Source: Pseudogymnoascus destructans
Lineage: Eukaryota > Ascomycota > Leotiomycetes > Thelebolales > Thelebolaceae
Direction of reading: 5' to 3'
NCBI RefSeq assembly: GCF_001641265.1
Contig: NW_020167526.1
Location: 1,302,001 to 1,366,000 of the forward strand
DNA: 64,000 nt
Below, piece after piece: positions 42,663-52,463 of this stretch. The position numbers and the translations under genes are program-made. Each line of letters begins with the position of its first letter. Position 1 is the stretch's first letter. The notes below the pieces were generated by a model, which ran no database searches, was not told the DNA's origin, and saw only the letters and a program-made list of their open reading frames with translations.

Positions 42663-45618
42663 TTATATATGCTTAAGAACATCTCTCCACCTTGCTTGAT
42701 GAGGCCGACCAGACCTACTAATACCTAAAGTATTTATGGGGTCTTGACGAGTATCTTGAAAGATATCAACTAAATCTCTTCCAGTCTTCCGAGCATGTTG
42801 GATAGGCGTTGGTGGCGAGGACGGCATATCCTTATCTTCATCTTCATGAATAGTTGGAAGTATAGGCTCCTCATTATTACCATCTTCTCTTATATCTTCG
42901 TTAGCTAGGATATCGTCATCTGGGATGTCGTATAAGGTCTCGTTAAGACGGTCAGCCCTATCTCTTTCTTCACCTTGTTGGTAGCTCATTTGTCGTTCTT
43001 CATGTGCGGCTTGTGATAAGTCTTGCTGTTGCTGTGGCTGCTGAGGGTTAAACGGAGGATATTGTACCTTTGAATATGTCTCTCGGATATGTGTATTTGA
43101 TCGTAGTTCTTTTTCATCGCTGATATATTGTAACTCGATAGAATTGCACATCCGTTGTCGTTGTGCCTCATACTATTCTTCTACTTGCTCCTCAGTCATA
43201 TCAACGACGTCCATCATATCTGCAAGCTTGTCACGATGACATTGACAATTCTTGTATTGTCGAGAGTAATATACAAGCATAATACTCTTAATCGTCTCAG
43301 GATTAAGTTGGCCACGTTGGTGGCCACACACATCCCTTGCGGCACTAAAGACTCGCTCAACTCCAGACTCAGCAGCAGGAATACAAAGTATATCATGAGC
43401 CATTGCTGATAGACCAGGAAATTGCTCTTCCTTTTGTTGCCAAAATAGCAATATCTTTGTGTACACATGTGCTATACAAGTTAGAATAAGATTACTAGAA
43501 GATTACCAGGAACTTACGAGCATCAAGATAGAGATCAGCCTCATTCACATATTCCTCTCTCTGGCCCCGAGTCCCATTTAATGTCTGACTTTGCTGCAAT
43601 ACTAAGGCTAATGGATCCATATCTGCATCTCGTAATCCTAATTGACTCGCAACTCGCACTGTAGAGTACTGCTCTTTATAAAGAGTCTTAAACTGTTGTT
43701 CAAACTCTGTCTCCCAATTTCGTATTGAAAAGTCAAGCTTGCAAACCTTTTTGTTAAAGTGTGAGAGCTTCACACTAGGATATAAGATACTAGCAAATGC
43801 GAAGATAGATCCAGTATTTGTGTATAGCTTGTTATAATACTTCTTAATCTTCTTCTCTGCAGCATCGATTGCTAAAGTCATCTTTGCTACCCATGGATAT
43901 GTCTTATGCCGTAGCCGGTGCCGAGTTCCTTCAAGCGTTGATAAGAGTTTTTGATATACTCCGAGTGTATAGCAGACAGTAGGTCCAGCTGACGATCCAA
44001 TGTTTGTTGTAAAGAAGTTGAATGGTCTTGTAAGATCAATGATGTATTTGATGTGCTTCCATTCTACCTCGCCAAGTCTAAACATATGAGCACCATGATC
44101 GCCTCGGGTATATTGATTGATTGTTGACTTGAGTTGCTGTGCTCGCAGAAGCATATGGCATGTCAAATCCCATCGAGTTGATACATCTTGAATAAGTTGA
44201 AGTAGTCTCTGAGATGGTTGACCCCAGTTCATGTTTGCCTTTTGCAAAGTCATAAACCTGTTCCTTCGAGTATGACTTGAATTAACAAAGATAGTGAGCT
44301 TCCGGAGCTATGAGATATTAGAAAAAGCTACCAGAAGATTACCAGAACTAACAAGAGAATATATACCTTTCCAAGTGTAAATCCGATACCCTTGTCTTTT
44401 TGTAACTTTGCAAGGCCCTTCATCTGGTTCTCTTCTTCCCAGTTCATTAAGATCTCTTGATTTGTTGGCGTAATCTGGATTCGGCCAAGGAGAGCACTAA
44501 GGGCAAGTTGAATAACATGAGCTAGGCAGGGTATGTGTTGTACCTTTCCTCCAATAAAATGCTCGTTGTCCGCAATACTATCAAGCATTATTTCCACATC
44601 TCTCATCATCGAAGTGTTGTTTGACGCATTATCAGTCGTAATGGATATAATTCGTCCTTCTAAATGCTGCCTTGTGATAACTTTTTCAAGTATTCCACAT
44701 AACTCAGCACCAGTATGCTCTGTATATATAGGTTCAAAGCCAATCAAGACCTCTTGCATTTTCCAATGACAGTCGATAAACGATGCAATAACACCCATAA
44801 ATGAAAGTCGAGTAACACTTGACCAACAGTCGAGCGATAATGCAATCTTTGAACCAGGAACAACATCTTGTAGCATCTCTTCTTCGATTTGTGTGAGCTT
44901 TGTTGTTAAGAGGTTTCGAATAGTTGTTGCTGAGGGTAGTGGATAGTGAGGATTCTGTAAGATAGCAAGCCTTTTCCATTCAGTATCCTCGACTGAGCGG
45001 AACGAGCTATGAGTCGAGATAACTGTGTATAGAACTTGTTCATAAAATGTCTCTTGTGTGAGAATATGACCCTATTATAGATATTAACCTACATGATTCT
45101 GGTAATAATCTGGTAATCCTTACTTGTTGAGGTCGCATTTGATTGATTCGCATTTGATAGAGACTATCCTTACCCATCCGTGACTTCTTTTTGCAAATGT
45201 CCGATGCAAGATGTGTTGCCATAGACTTTGGGCCAGCAGACTTGATTGCAGGATGCGTAAGGGCCTTCAAACAATAATTACAAATGACACATGGTTCTCC
45301 AGAAAGCCGGTCTGCTCCTTGGTGATAACTTCTCCAGTATTGAGAACTCCGGTTCGTTGAGTCCCATTCAATCTTCGTAAGGAGTTTTGTAGTATGATCT
45401 GAGTGTTGTTCATACCATTGTGATAGCTTCCACCACTCAATGAATACATCGTGTGTATCCTTAGTCCATTTGATGAATTGGTTTAATTTGCCAATATATT
45501 CAAGGCCTGCAGGGACTTGATTTAATGAGGATAGTCGTTGAGAAGATGGAAAAGAGTCTGAGAATACATCTGCAATAGGATTGTCAGAATCAAACAACTC
45601 TGAGTATTGAGATGACAT
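42663..45618 (-). pseudogene. hAT transposase with BED finger, one internal stop
   Basis: Exons 45124-45618, 44367-45071, 43518-44307 and 42663-43471 keep one frame for 932 codons apart from a single TAG at 43173-43175. N-terminal BED-type finger: CVICNYCLKAL, then H-x-x-SDIC. The RNase-H-like core follows: SKIALSLDCWSSVTRLSFMG (Asp), SITTDNASNNTSMM (Asp), HIPCLAHVIQLALSALLG, QDVSTRWDLTCHMLLR. The dimerisation block is AHDILCIPAAESGVERVFSA. The TAG (Gln codon CAG to TAG by C-to-T) falls after this block, so only a Gln-rich, acidic tail of about 170 residues would be lost. A truncated but active transposase is possible. All three introns contain the motif CTGGTAATCTTCTGG or its complement. Confidence 0.87.
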
Positions 45619-45693
45619 TTGGCAAATTGCTCGATTATCAGAAGGTTACCAGAAGTCTGGCTACGATGAAGTACTTAAATTTCTCTATAGCCC

Positions 45694-47120
45694 CTATTCG
45701 CGTTGGAAAACCAGGTACTCCAGCGCTATAACTTTAGCAAACTCAAGTTCTCCTGATACCTTAGCCCACTTTTCCTTATCAAACTTCTTAGAGTAGACAA
45801 GTAAGAATGCCTCTTTGAAGCTAGAACTATGAGTGGAGACTTGCAACCATCCATTGTCGACAAGATTGTAAGACTTTGGGTACCACTGCGCAGGTCCTGG
45901 TAATTGGGCCCACTTTCCAAACTTCCAAGCTGTAAAGTTTGTCCAAACTGCCTGCTCGTACAAACAGAAATATTTATGTGGTGGGATAACCTCATGAAAA
46001 GTGCTATAATAAACAATTAGTATTGCCAGAAGATTGCTAGGATGATCAGAGACGTACCCTTCCTCTACATCAATCCACGGCATATACTCAAAGAGACGCT
46101 CAGGCTTCTTTCTCAGCTTTCCAGCCTTTCTCGTATATGAGCGGATACATCTATCCCAGAAATGTTGCCACTTGCGGAAATTGGACTCTTCATGGGCCTA
46201 TCAACTATTAGTATTACCAGAAGATTACCAGACTATGAGGTAGCATACATCAATGCGCGCTTGAGTTAAGAGAGCCTGGATGCTAGCGATCTCTTCATCG
46301 GAAAGCTCATCTGGTAGAACAGCCTCGTGATTTAAAATATCGTCGCGCCGTAACATAAGCTCCAACTCTAAATCGTCTTCAACCTCAGTATCCTCCCATT
46401 CGCTGTTATGATTGTCATCGATTGGGATACTTGAGATACCCTCAAATGCAGCAAGCTCAGACAGAAGTTGTGGCGGAGTAGATGGTGGTGCTTGTGGAGA
46501 AGAAGAAGAGGCGCTAATATTCTTGACTTTCTGATTCGCAATGCAAGATGCATGGGTGTAAGGATGCCCTCTCGTCTCTCACTCTAAGGAGCAGACAAGG
46601 AGCAGACTCTGAGTAGCTGCAGGTCACATGTGATCATTTGGGCGGGCTAACCGAGTTGGAGGGGTTTCGGGTACTTGAGGGAAATGACTCACGGGGTTCC
46701 CCCTTCATCTTTTTTGTATCCTTCGTAGTAGACCTATAGGATAGCATCCGTTTAGCCTCCGACTCGCACTCTCATATGCTATTACTGTGAGCTGGGTGCC
46801 CTGTGTCCTTACAATGGGTACCCTTCTCAGTCCTGTTTATAGTTAGATTGAGGCTACCAGAGATTACCAGAAGGAACTTACTGAACACGAATACGCTCAA
46901 CCTTCAATTCATTCTGTAGACGTGTCTTGTCTTCAGTAGAGGCAGCGATATACTTTGCAGACTTATATAACTTCTTTAAGTAGTAGCTCAGATCAGCATG
47001 GTCAGCCTTGAGTGCTAAGTGAACAGCCTTCTCATCTTCAGTAAGGTTGGAGATGCGGTTGCGAGCTTTGATAGTATTCACATTAGTGGAGAGTTCTTCA
47101 GGTGCCTTGCGTTTCGCCAT
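45694..47120 (-). pseudogene. unknown hAT cargo gene B, split by a solo LTR
   Basis: Four exons on the minus strand: 46882-47120, 46249-46832 (containing the LTR), 46058-46197 and 45694-46003. Removing the LTR (46557-46813) and one copy of its ATGGG duplication leaves 1011 nt, exactly 337 codons. N-terminus: MAKRKAPEELSTNVNTIKAR, with a helical LKADHADLSYYLKKLYKSAK. The middle is acidic (DDNHNSEWEDTEVEDDLELE). The C-terminal half is Trp/Tyr/Phe-rich: NFRKWQHFWDRCIRSYTRKA, HKYFCLYEQAVWTNFTAWKF, ELEFAKVIALEYLVFQRE. I do not recognise a family. Preserved phase at all three introns argues that it was a real gene before the LTR arrived. A 5'UTR intron with the element's motif precedes the ATG. Confidence 0.7.
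46557..46813 (-). mobile_element. solo LTR, family B, copy 3 (257 bp)
   Basis: TGTAAGGATGCC to GTGTCCTTACA, with target duplication ATGGG at 46552-46556 and 46814-46818. It interrupts exon 2 of gene B. The LTR strand is drawn by gene context; the LTR itself reads TGTAAGG on the plus strand like the other copies. Confidence 0.93.
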
Positions 47121-47516
47121 ACTAAACACGTGATTAGCAGAAGATCGCCAGAAGTTCTGGCTATAGAATCAAGATAATAAACTTACTTGAAGTCCTAGTG
47201 AAGAGGTGAAGGCGCAAAAGGGAAGAAGAATGTGTAGATCAGAGAGTAACCAAGGAAGGTCGTTCTAAGGTCGTGGTTATTTTAAAGTTGCAAACAAAAA
47301 TATTCGTGAAAGAATATTCACCTACAAAGAATTACTGTTCCAAAAGCAACACCACAACGCGCACCTTCATATGAAACACATACCTTTCAACCTCTACCTC
47401 TTTTCTATACTCTTCTTCTGCAATATTCTTCCTACAAACTCACTGTAAGTACACATATCTTTTGATCTACTTCTTTGTCTTGTGTTTACTTCACTAACTC
47501 ACCTTGATATTAGCAA
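47121..47516. promoter_or_regulatory. divergent promoter of gene B and the H3-like gene
   Basis: 396 bp between start codons inside the hAT element. Toward gene B there is a 5'UTR intron (donor GTAAGTTTATT at about 47187, acceptor GTGTTTAG just before the ATG). Toward the H3-like gene a 69-nt 5'UTR intron (47445-47513, GTAAGT...ATATTAG) ends four bases before the ATG. The block AATATTCGTGAAAGAATATT at about 47308-47327 is heat-shock-element-like (TTC..GAA..TTC); its function is unknown. Confidence 0.6.
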
Positions 47517-49470
47517 ATGGCTCGTACCAAGCAAACTGCTAGGAGATCAACTGGTGGCACAGCACCAAGGATGCCACTTGGATTACGGGCTGGCTCTGGG
47601 CTTGGTGGAAAGGGAAAGGAAAAGGCCGTGGGCACAGCAAGAAAAGCTCCAGTTCGCTCATCTCAAGCTAGCAACAATCATGCTCAGAAGGCCATGCGCC
47701 GCGCAAAGTCTGGTAAGAGGATTACCAGAGGATTACCAGAGGATTACCAGAACTCTCTAATCGCGCATATATCGCGGATTAGAAGGACGATTGGGCAGAG
47801 GAGGAGGATGCTGGGGGTGGTGAATATGGGGGTGATTACGACAAGTGCAGTGGGGAGGGTGGCGGATAATAGGCAGGAGGAGGAGGTAGGTTCTGCGACG
47901 CCGTCGTGCTCGTGGGAGGAGCAGAGGGGGGTGAAGAGAAAGGTGGATGCGTGTGGACATGTTATACCCGAGGAGGAGTTTGACGAGTTAATTGAGCCGA
48001 AGGTCGAGTCGCCAGGGGACGATGCAGCGTTGGCGCTAATTGAGAACCATCGGCGGTCGATGGAATTGATGTTGCCAGTGGCAGTGAAGAGGCCGAGGGG
48101 GAGGCCGCGGAAACATCCGATTGTGCCGGAGTCGATCAATAGAATTACGAAGGGGAGGTCGAAGACGGGGTGTATTACATGCCGGAAACGGAAGAAGAAG
48201 TGTGACGAGGCGAAGCCGAGATGTATGTTGTTCCCTGATAATCGCTGTGGCTTTGGTAGCCACCTAGGTTATTGAGAGTAACTAACACCCTACAGGCAAT
48301 AATTGCGAGAAGAACGCCGTGGTGTGCGAAGGCTACCCAGAGCCGGCCATCTGGAAGTCGGGCAAGGAGAAGGCAGAGGAAGGCACAGCCGTCTGGTCAA
48401 AGGATATCTCGACCTTCGTGCTTGCCCAGTCGACCGCGCAGCTCAGCCGCGTGTGCATCCCCAACATCCAACTCCAACCTGTGATCCACGGCGTCGACAC
48501 GGCCGGCGACCGCATCTTCTTCGAGCACTACGTGTTCCGTCTTAGCGCAGTATTGACGGTTGAGGGCCCGCAGAAGAATGCCTTCAAGGACATGCTGCTT
48601 CCGATGGCCGTCAAGCACCTCGGGCTGATGCACTCGATCCTATCTCTATCGAGTAGCAACCTCGACTACCAAAGCGAATACGGGCGCGCGATCCTGGCCA
48701 AGCACCCGGACGTCACAGAAAATAGCCTCTGCGAGCGCGCGTTATTCCACCAGGAAGAGGCCGTCAAGGAGTTTGTCCTCGACATCGAGCGGCAGAACCC
48801 CGGCACGACAGAGAACGTCGTCCTCTCCGTTCGCTACGGTCAAATGCTCTGCTTCGTCGTCAAGAGCCTAACAGAGGGCAAGACGACAGGAGAGCACCGC
48901 GTGCACCTACAAGCCTACCAGAAGCTCATCCGCGAGACACACCCCGAAGACTCCCGGTTCATGGATTTCATCAAGGAGTACTTCCAATTCCACATATCGG
49001 TCGACGAGCTTGTCCACCGCCCTGCCTCCCTACCCCCCTCCTTCACCTCCTCCCCGACCCCCGACGACGACTCCTTCTTCTCCCTCCCTCCCGCTCTCTT
49101 CCAGCCCGAAGCGGAGTGCCTCATGGGCGTCCAGGATAACCTCTTCTACTTCAGCAAGGCTCTCCACGATATCAGAAGACAGCAACTCGATACTAGCCTA
49201 ATTATCCCAAAGCTCCCATTCCAGTGTCTTGTTAGGGAAATTGCAGAAGACTTCAAGTCCAATCTTCGCTTCCAGCAATCTGCTATCCTAGCTCTTCAGG
49301 AAGCTGCTGAATGCTTCCTCATTCAAGAATTTGAGAGTATGATGTTTAAGTATAGTGACAGGGACATACTAACAGTTATAGTGATAAACCTTCTCACTAT
49401 TCATGCGAAGAGAGTGAATTCAGGCAAAGGATATGATATTGGTTTGGCGTTTGCGGGATATGATGTTTAA
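47517..49470 (+). CDS. transposon-borne histone H3-like protein with in-frame captured Zn2Cys6/AT-hook regulator
   Basis: Exons 47517-48222, 48296-49336 and 49382-49470 give 611 aa. Residues 1-17 after Met are [17 protein letters not shown], the H3 tail with K9R and K14T, followed by Met at 18. K4, R8, S10 and T11 are kept. A longer basic tail follows ([20 protein letters not shown]). Residues about 90-520 are a host-type regulator: an AT-hook ([11 protein letters not shown], about 191) and a Zn2Cys6 cluster ([20 protein letters not shown] / [10 protein letters not shown]) interrupted by intron 48223-48295, then the start of a fungal transcription-factor domain. From about 527 the H3 fold resumes: [68 protein letters not shown]. 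The last intron (49337-49381) fits the H3 alignment exactly. Codons switch from A/T- to G/C-ending at about 47760 and back at about 49180. Whether the chimera is translated, or a GTAAGA donor at 47713 is used, is unknown. Confidence 0.85.
47713..47782 (+). other. candidate old H3 intron at the capture boundary
   Basis: A donor GTAAGAGG directly follows the tail's last basic segment (RRAKSG). Three tandem copies of AGGATTACCAG, a CTAAT branch-like site and an acceptor-like GGATTAG at 47782 follow. Other introns of the element carry the same motif. Spliced, the tail would gain about 13 codons and stop; unspliced, it stays open into the regulator. Confidence 0.5.
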
Positions 49471-49841
49471 TCATGGAGCTGTGGGCTTAATTGATGGAAA
49501 TGTGTCTCACCCAGGAATGAAGGTCAGATGAGTTCTGGCAACCTTCTGGTAACGTGGTACCTAAAGGCCAAAGGGTATAGTGTGGAATAGGACATCAACA
49601 ATATGGGAATGGAGTTATGGAGTTATGGAGTTATGGCGTCTTGATCAATGAAGTTGCGCCCCGTTTTTAACATAAGTAATGGCTAATCAAACACGTGATA
49701 TAACTGAGTTGCCAAGACCCATACTAGGTACTCAGCAAGTGAGTAATCCTCATTCAACAATACTCGGGACATGAGTGAGTAACTCAGCTGGGTGAGTAAA
49801 AATTCTACTACTCGACTTGTGAGTACCCAGTGCGCAGCCTA
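49471..49841. repeat. right end of the hAT element
   Basis: Non-coding. It contains one more copy of the intron motif (TTCTGGCAACCTTCTGGTAA at about 49532), a triple GGAGTTATG repeat (49611-49640) and the subterminal GAGT/ACTC cluster, ending in AGTGCGCAGCCTA. Confidence 0.75.
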
Positions 49842-49849
49842 CTCCCGCC

Positions 49850-50538
49850 CATTCCAGCAACTCAAGTCACGTGATCTCTATAACTCCGCTGGCACGGAAA
49901 AAGTGGGGGATGGGGGGGTTACAGCTTCTAATATCACATTAGCTTTTCAATTGAGGAAATTACCTGGCTTGTGCCACTCCTTCGGCTTTACAAAATCGAG
50001 TGGAGAGACCGGGTAAAGCCAGACTTAGAGACTGCTCTCTGTGTAGTCTTAGCCCGCCTTGCATATCCAGGGCGATAGTCAACTTGCGTTGATCTATTTG
50101 GCCGATCACCAGCATGGCTATCGACAGACTTTAATGACGTGGGATTGCCTATATCTCTTAATTACTTACCGGAACTTATGTGCTACCCGCCCTAGGGTTT
50201 GACTACCCTAAGATCATAGATCCCATTCAAACTTCTCATATTCGTATGTAATCCGGGCTTGTGGGCGTTGAGTTCTCTGTAGACACCGTGTATCCCACTG
50301 AGCCAAAAAGACTACAGTATTCCGGCGCCCGGAATACGCATAACACGCTTTATATACCACATGTACTATAACGGCGGCACCCCGTTACACATCGTAAGAG
50401 CCACTGATGGTATTAGCGGCGATGACTACGTCGAATAATCAAGACTGCTGCACCAATGGCAGCAGTAACCAACTCTAGCTCCTCAGTATCTGACATTCGA
50501 CTATATTATTATAACTACCTCAATTTTCACGCAATATA
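49850..50538 (+). pseudogene. PIF/Harbinger-type transposase fragment and non-coding DNA
   Basis: At about 49940-50190 the plus strand reads FSIEEITWLVPLLRLYKIEW, then ETALCVVLARLAYPGR, a stop, and DLFGRSPAWLSTDFNDV. This matches, from memory, the stretch before the DDE domain of fungal Harbinger-like transposases (EALCILLARLSYPxR.. LVDxFGRSxxWLSxxFN). No catalytic motif is visible and stops occur. The rest of the segment up to the pogo end at 50539 shows nothing recognisable. Confidence 0.55.
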
Positions 50539-52461
50539 CTCGGTGTTCCACCCACTCGCTTCGATCGTAGGTGGAGACAGCAAGTTGTGCGTGCGACAGC
50601 AAGATGTGCGATACATAAAACGAAGAAAAAGACGCCTTATATAGCAACTATATAACTATATAATTAAAACATAAAATCAATAGAACTACTATCACTATTG
50701 CTACTGCCACTATTGCTACTACTATCACTTTGATCCTTACTATACCGTAAAATGATCACTTTTGATTTCAACCCTTCCTTCTTCCGCTCTGCTACCCGCT
50801 TCCTCTCAACCTTACGCTCTTCAATTTCGATTTTATGTGCTTGCACTTGTAGCTGCTTTACTACTTGGTCCGATTCCCTTGCTGCTCTTGCATCTACTTT
50901 TGCTTGCAACTTTGCTTCCTTCTCTTCCCACATTTTCCATGCATCTGATGCATATAACTGCCCTCCTTTCTGTAGTGATTTCCGTGCCCTTGCCTTTGCT
51001 GCCTTCTGCTCTACTGCACGTAGAGTCATAATATCTAGCTCGGTCTTATAGAGCTCTGCCCGGTGTAGAACAACTGTAGTTCCACGTGCAAATGATTGAA
51101 ACCCTTCTCTTGAAGGCGATGAGAAAACTTCCTCTGCTCTCTTCTGCCAATGTTCAACCACTTGCACACTTTGCATAGTTGTTTTCAGTGTTGAGATAAT
51201 ATTATATGAAGCAAATGGCTCATAATCAGGTGTTTGATTCCGAGTCTCTTGTATCTTGTCAATTACAAGTGGAGGATTATATGGATATAGTCCTGCATTT
51301 ATCCAACCAGATTCAATTGTACGGACAGTTAGAGATTGCCGTCGGATTTGCGGAAGGTCTGAAAGGAACGTACGTAGCTTATACTCATAGTCGTAGCTAC
51401 GTACTGCTTGATCAAGTGCCTTTTGATGAAAGTGTTTGCACTGCTTAAAAACTGCTACATCAAGAGGTTGTAATAGATGTGTTGTATGAGCAGGAAGGCA
51501 GCAAATAACAATGTTATGCTCTTCTGCTAATGTAAGAAAGCGCTCTGTTTTATGAGAGTCATGGCCGTCAAGTAATAAGAGGCGAGTATCATCTGGTGCC
51601 ATATGCTCTGCAGATAGTTGGATAAAATGCATAAGGTATTGGATTGCAATGTCGTCGTTTGAATACCCGCTCTCATTTACAATAATGAGAGCATTTGGCT
51701 CAAGGTCATCATTGTACCATGAATCCATATGAAGTTTGCCAGGGATAATGATAGCTTCTGCAAGTGCAGCACCACTTGCATTTACTGCCTCAATTACAGT
51801 AACAGAGAGCCGATTCTCAGGATTAATCAACAGTCCACTGCTTTACACCGATTGGTACAATAACAGCCGTAGACTTATAACACCCAATCATATAGCCTGT
51901 CTCATCAACATTCCATAAATTATATGGCTTAATGTTATGTTTTGTAATAAGGGCGTTATATGTGAGAAAGAATTCCTCAAACACCTCTTTCTTTTGTGCT
52001 TGCTTCCGATGTGTATTTATCGTACGATTAGGTCGTAAGTCTGCAACTGCCCGTAGTATCATAGATCGGTTGGCAGGGACCCCGCGCTCAAGTTGGTCGT
52101 ATATGAATTGACAGACCGCAGTCTCTTGCGATTGAGATAAGACTCGATTGCTACCTCCGTGGGGTAATTGAGGAGACGTAGTACTCGTAATACGACGTCG
52201 GAGTGTCTCACGGTTGACATTGAATTTATTTGCAACCCAAGCAATTGTATATGTACTTGGTTGTTTTAAGAAGAACTGTTGGGCCTCATTAAGGCGAGCA
52301 ATCATAGTAGGATCGTTATTTTGAGGCATTGTAGATACTACGTTATGAAGAATACTATTATTTTCTCTATATATCAAAATAGCGGTGTACGCACATCTTG
52401 CTGTCGCACGCACAACTTGCTGTCGCCACCTACGAGCGAAGCGAGTGGGTGGAACACCAAG
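50539..52461 (-). mobile_element. pogo/Fot1-type transposon (1923 bp)
   Basis: Inverted repeats of about 70 bp start CTCGGTGTTCCACCCACTCG on the left and the same with one change (CTTGG) on the right. TA flanks both (50537-50538 and 52462-52463). Each repeat contains a tandem pair of GCGACAGCAAG(T/A)TGTGCG-like units. One transposase gene is on the minus strand. Confidence 0.9.
50664..52329 (-). pseudogene. pogo/Fot1 transposase, one frameshift
   Basis: The start MPQNNDPTMIARLNEAQQFF is at 52329. The helix-turn-helix region (YTIAWVANKFNVNRETLRRR, SQSQETAVCQFIYDQLERGV) is followed by YNLWNVDETGYMIG (first Asp). At about 51828 the frame shifts by one base (KQWTVD-stop against NPENRLSVTVIEAVN). 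The rest is open: LLLLDGHDSHKTERF (second Asp), LPAHTTHLLQPLDVAVFK and a long basic coiled tail (QAHKIEIEERKVERKRVAER) with a Ser-rich end. Apart from the single shift the gene is intact. Confidence 0.88.
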
Positions 52462-52463
52462 TA

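Larger units (their letters stand above)
42333..49841. mobile_element. complete hAT transposon with cargo (7509 bp)
   Basis: Left end TAGGCTGCGCACT at 42333 and the same 13 bases inverted at the right end (AGTGCGCAGCCTA, ending 49841). The 8-bp duplication CTCCCGCC is at 42325-42332 and 49842-49849. The outer 150 bp on each side are packed with ACTC/GAGT motifs, including a shared partial palindrome ACTCAGCTGGGTGAGTA at about 42391 and 49782. Content: a hAT transposase (minus, 42663-45618), an unknown gene (minus, 45694-47120) and, divergently, a histone H3-like / Zn2Cys6 chimera (plus, 47517-49470). A later solo LTR sits at 46557-46813. Element size, two-sided ends and exact duplication show that it moved as one unit. 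Confidence 0.93.

Noticed and set aside
43173..43175. TAG in the hAT transposase as a splice artefact
   Set aside because: No GT-AG pair around it keeps frame; both sides continue in the same frame, so a point change CAG to TAG is simpler.
47713..47782. Restoring a plain H3 by splicing from 47713 directly to the H3 fold
   Set aside because: No acceptor near 49,150-49,210 has the phase needed after the 47712 donor, so a simple spliced H3 cannot be made from this copy by the signals I see.
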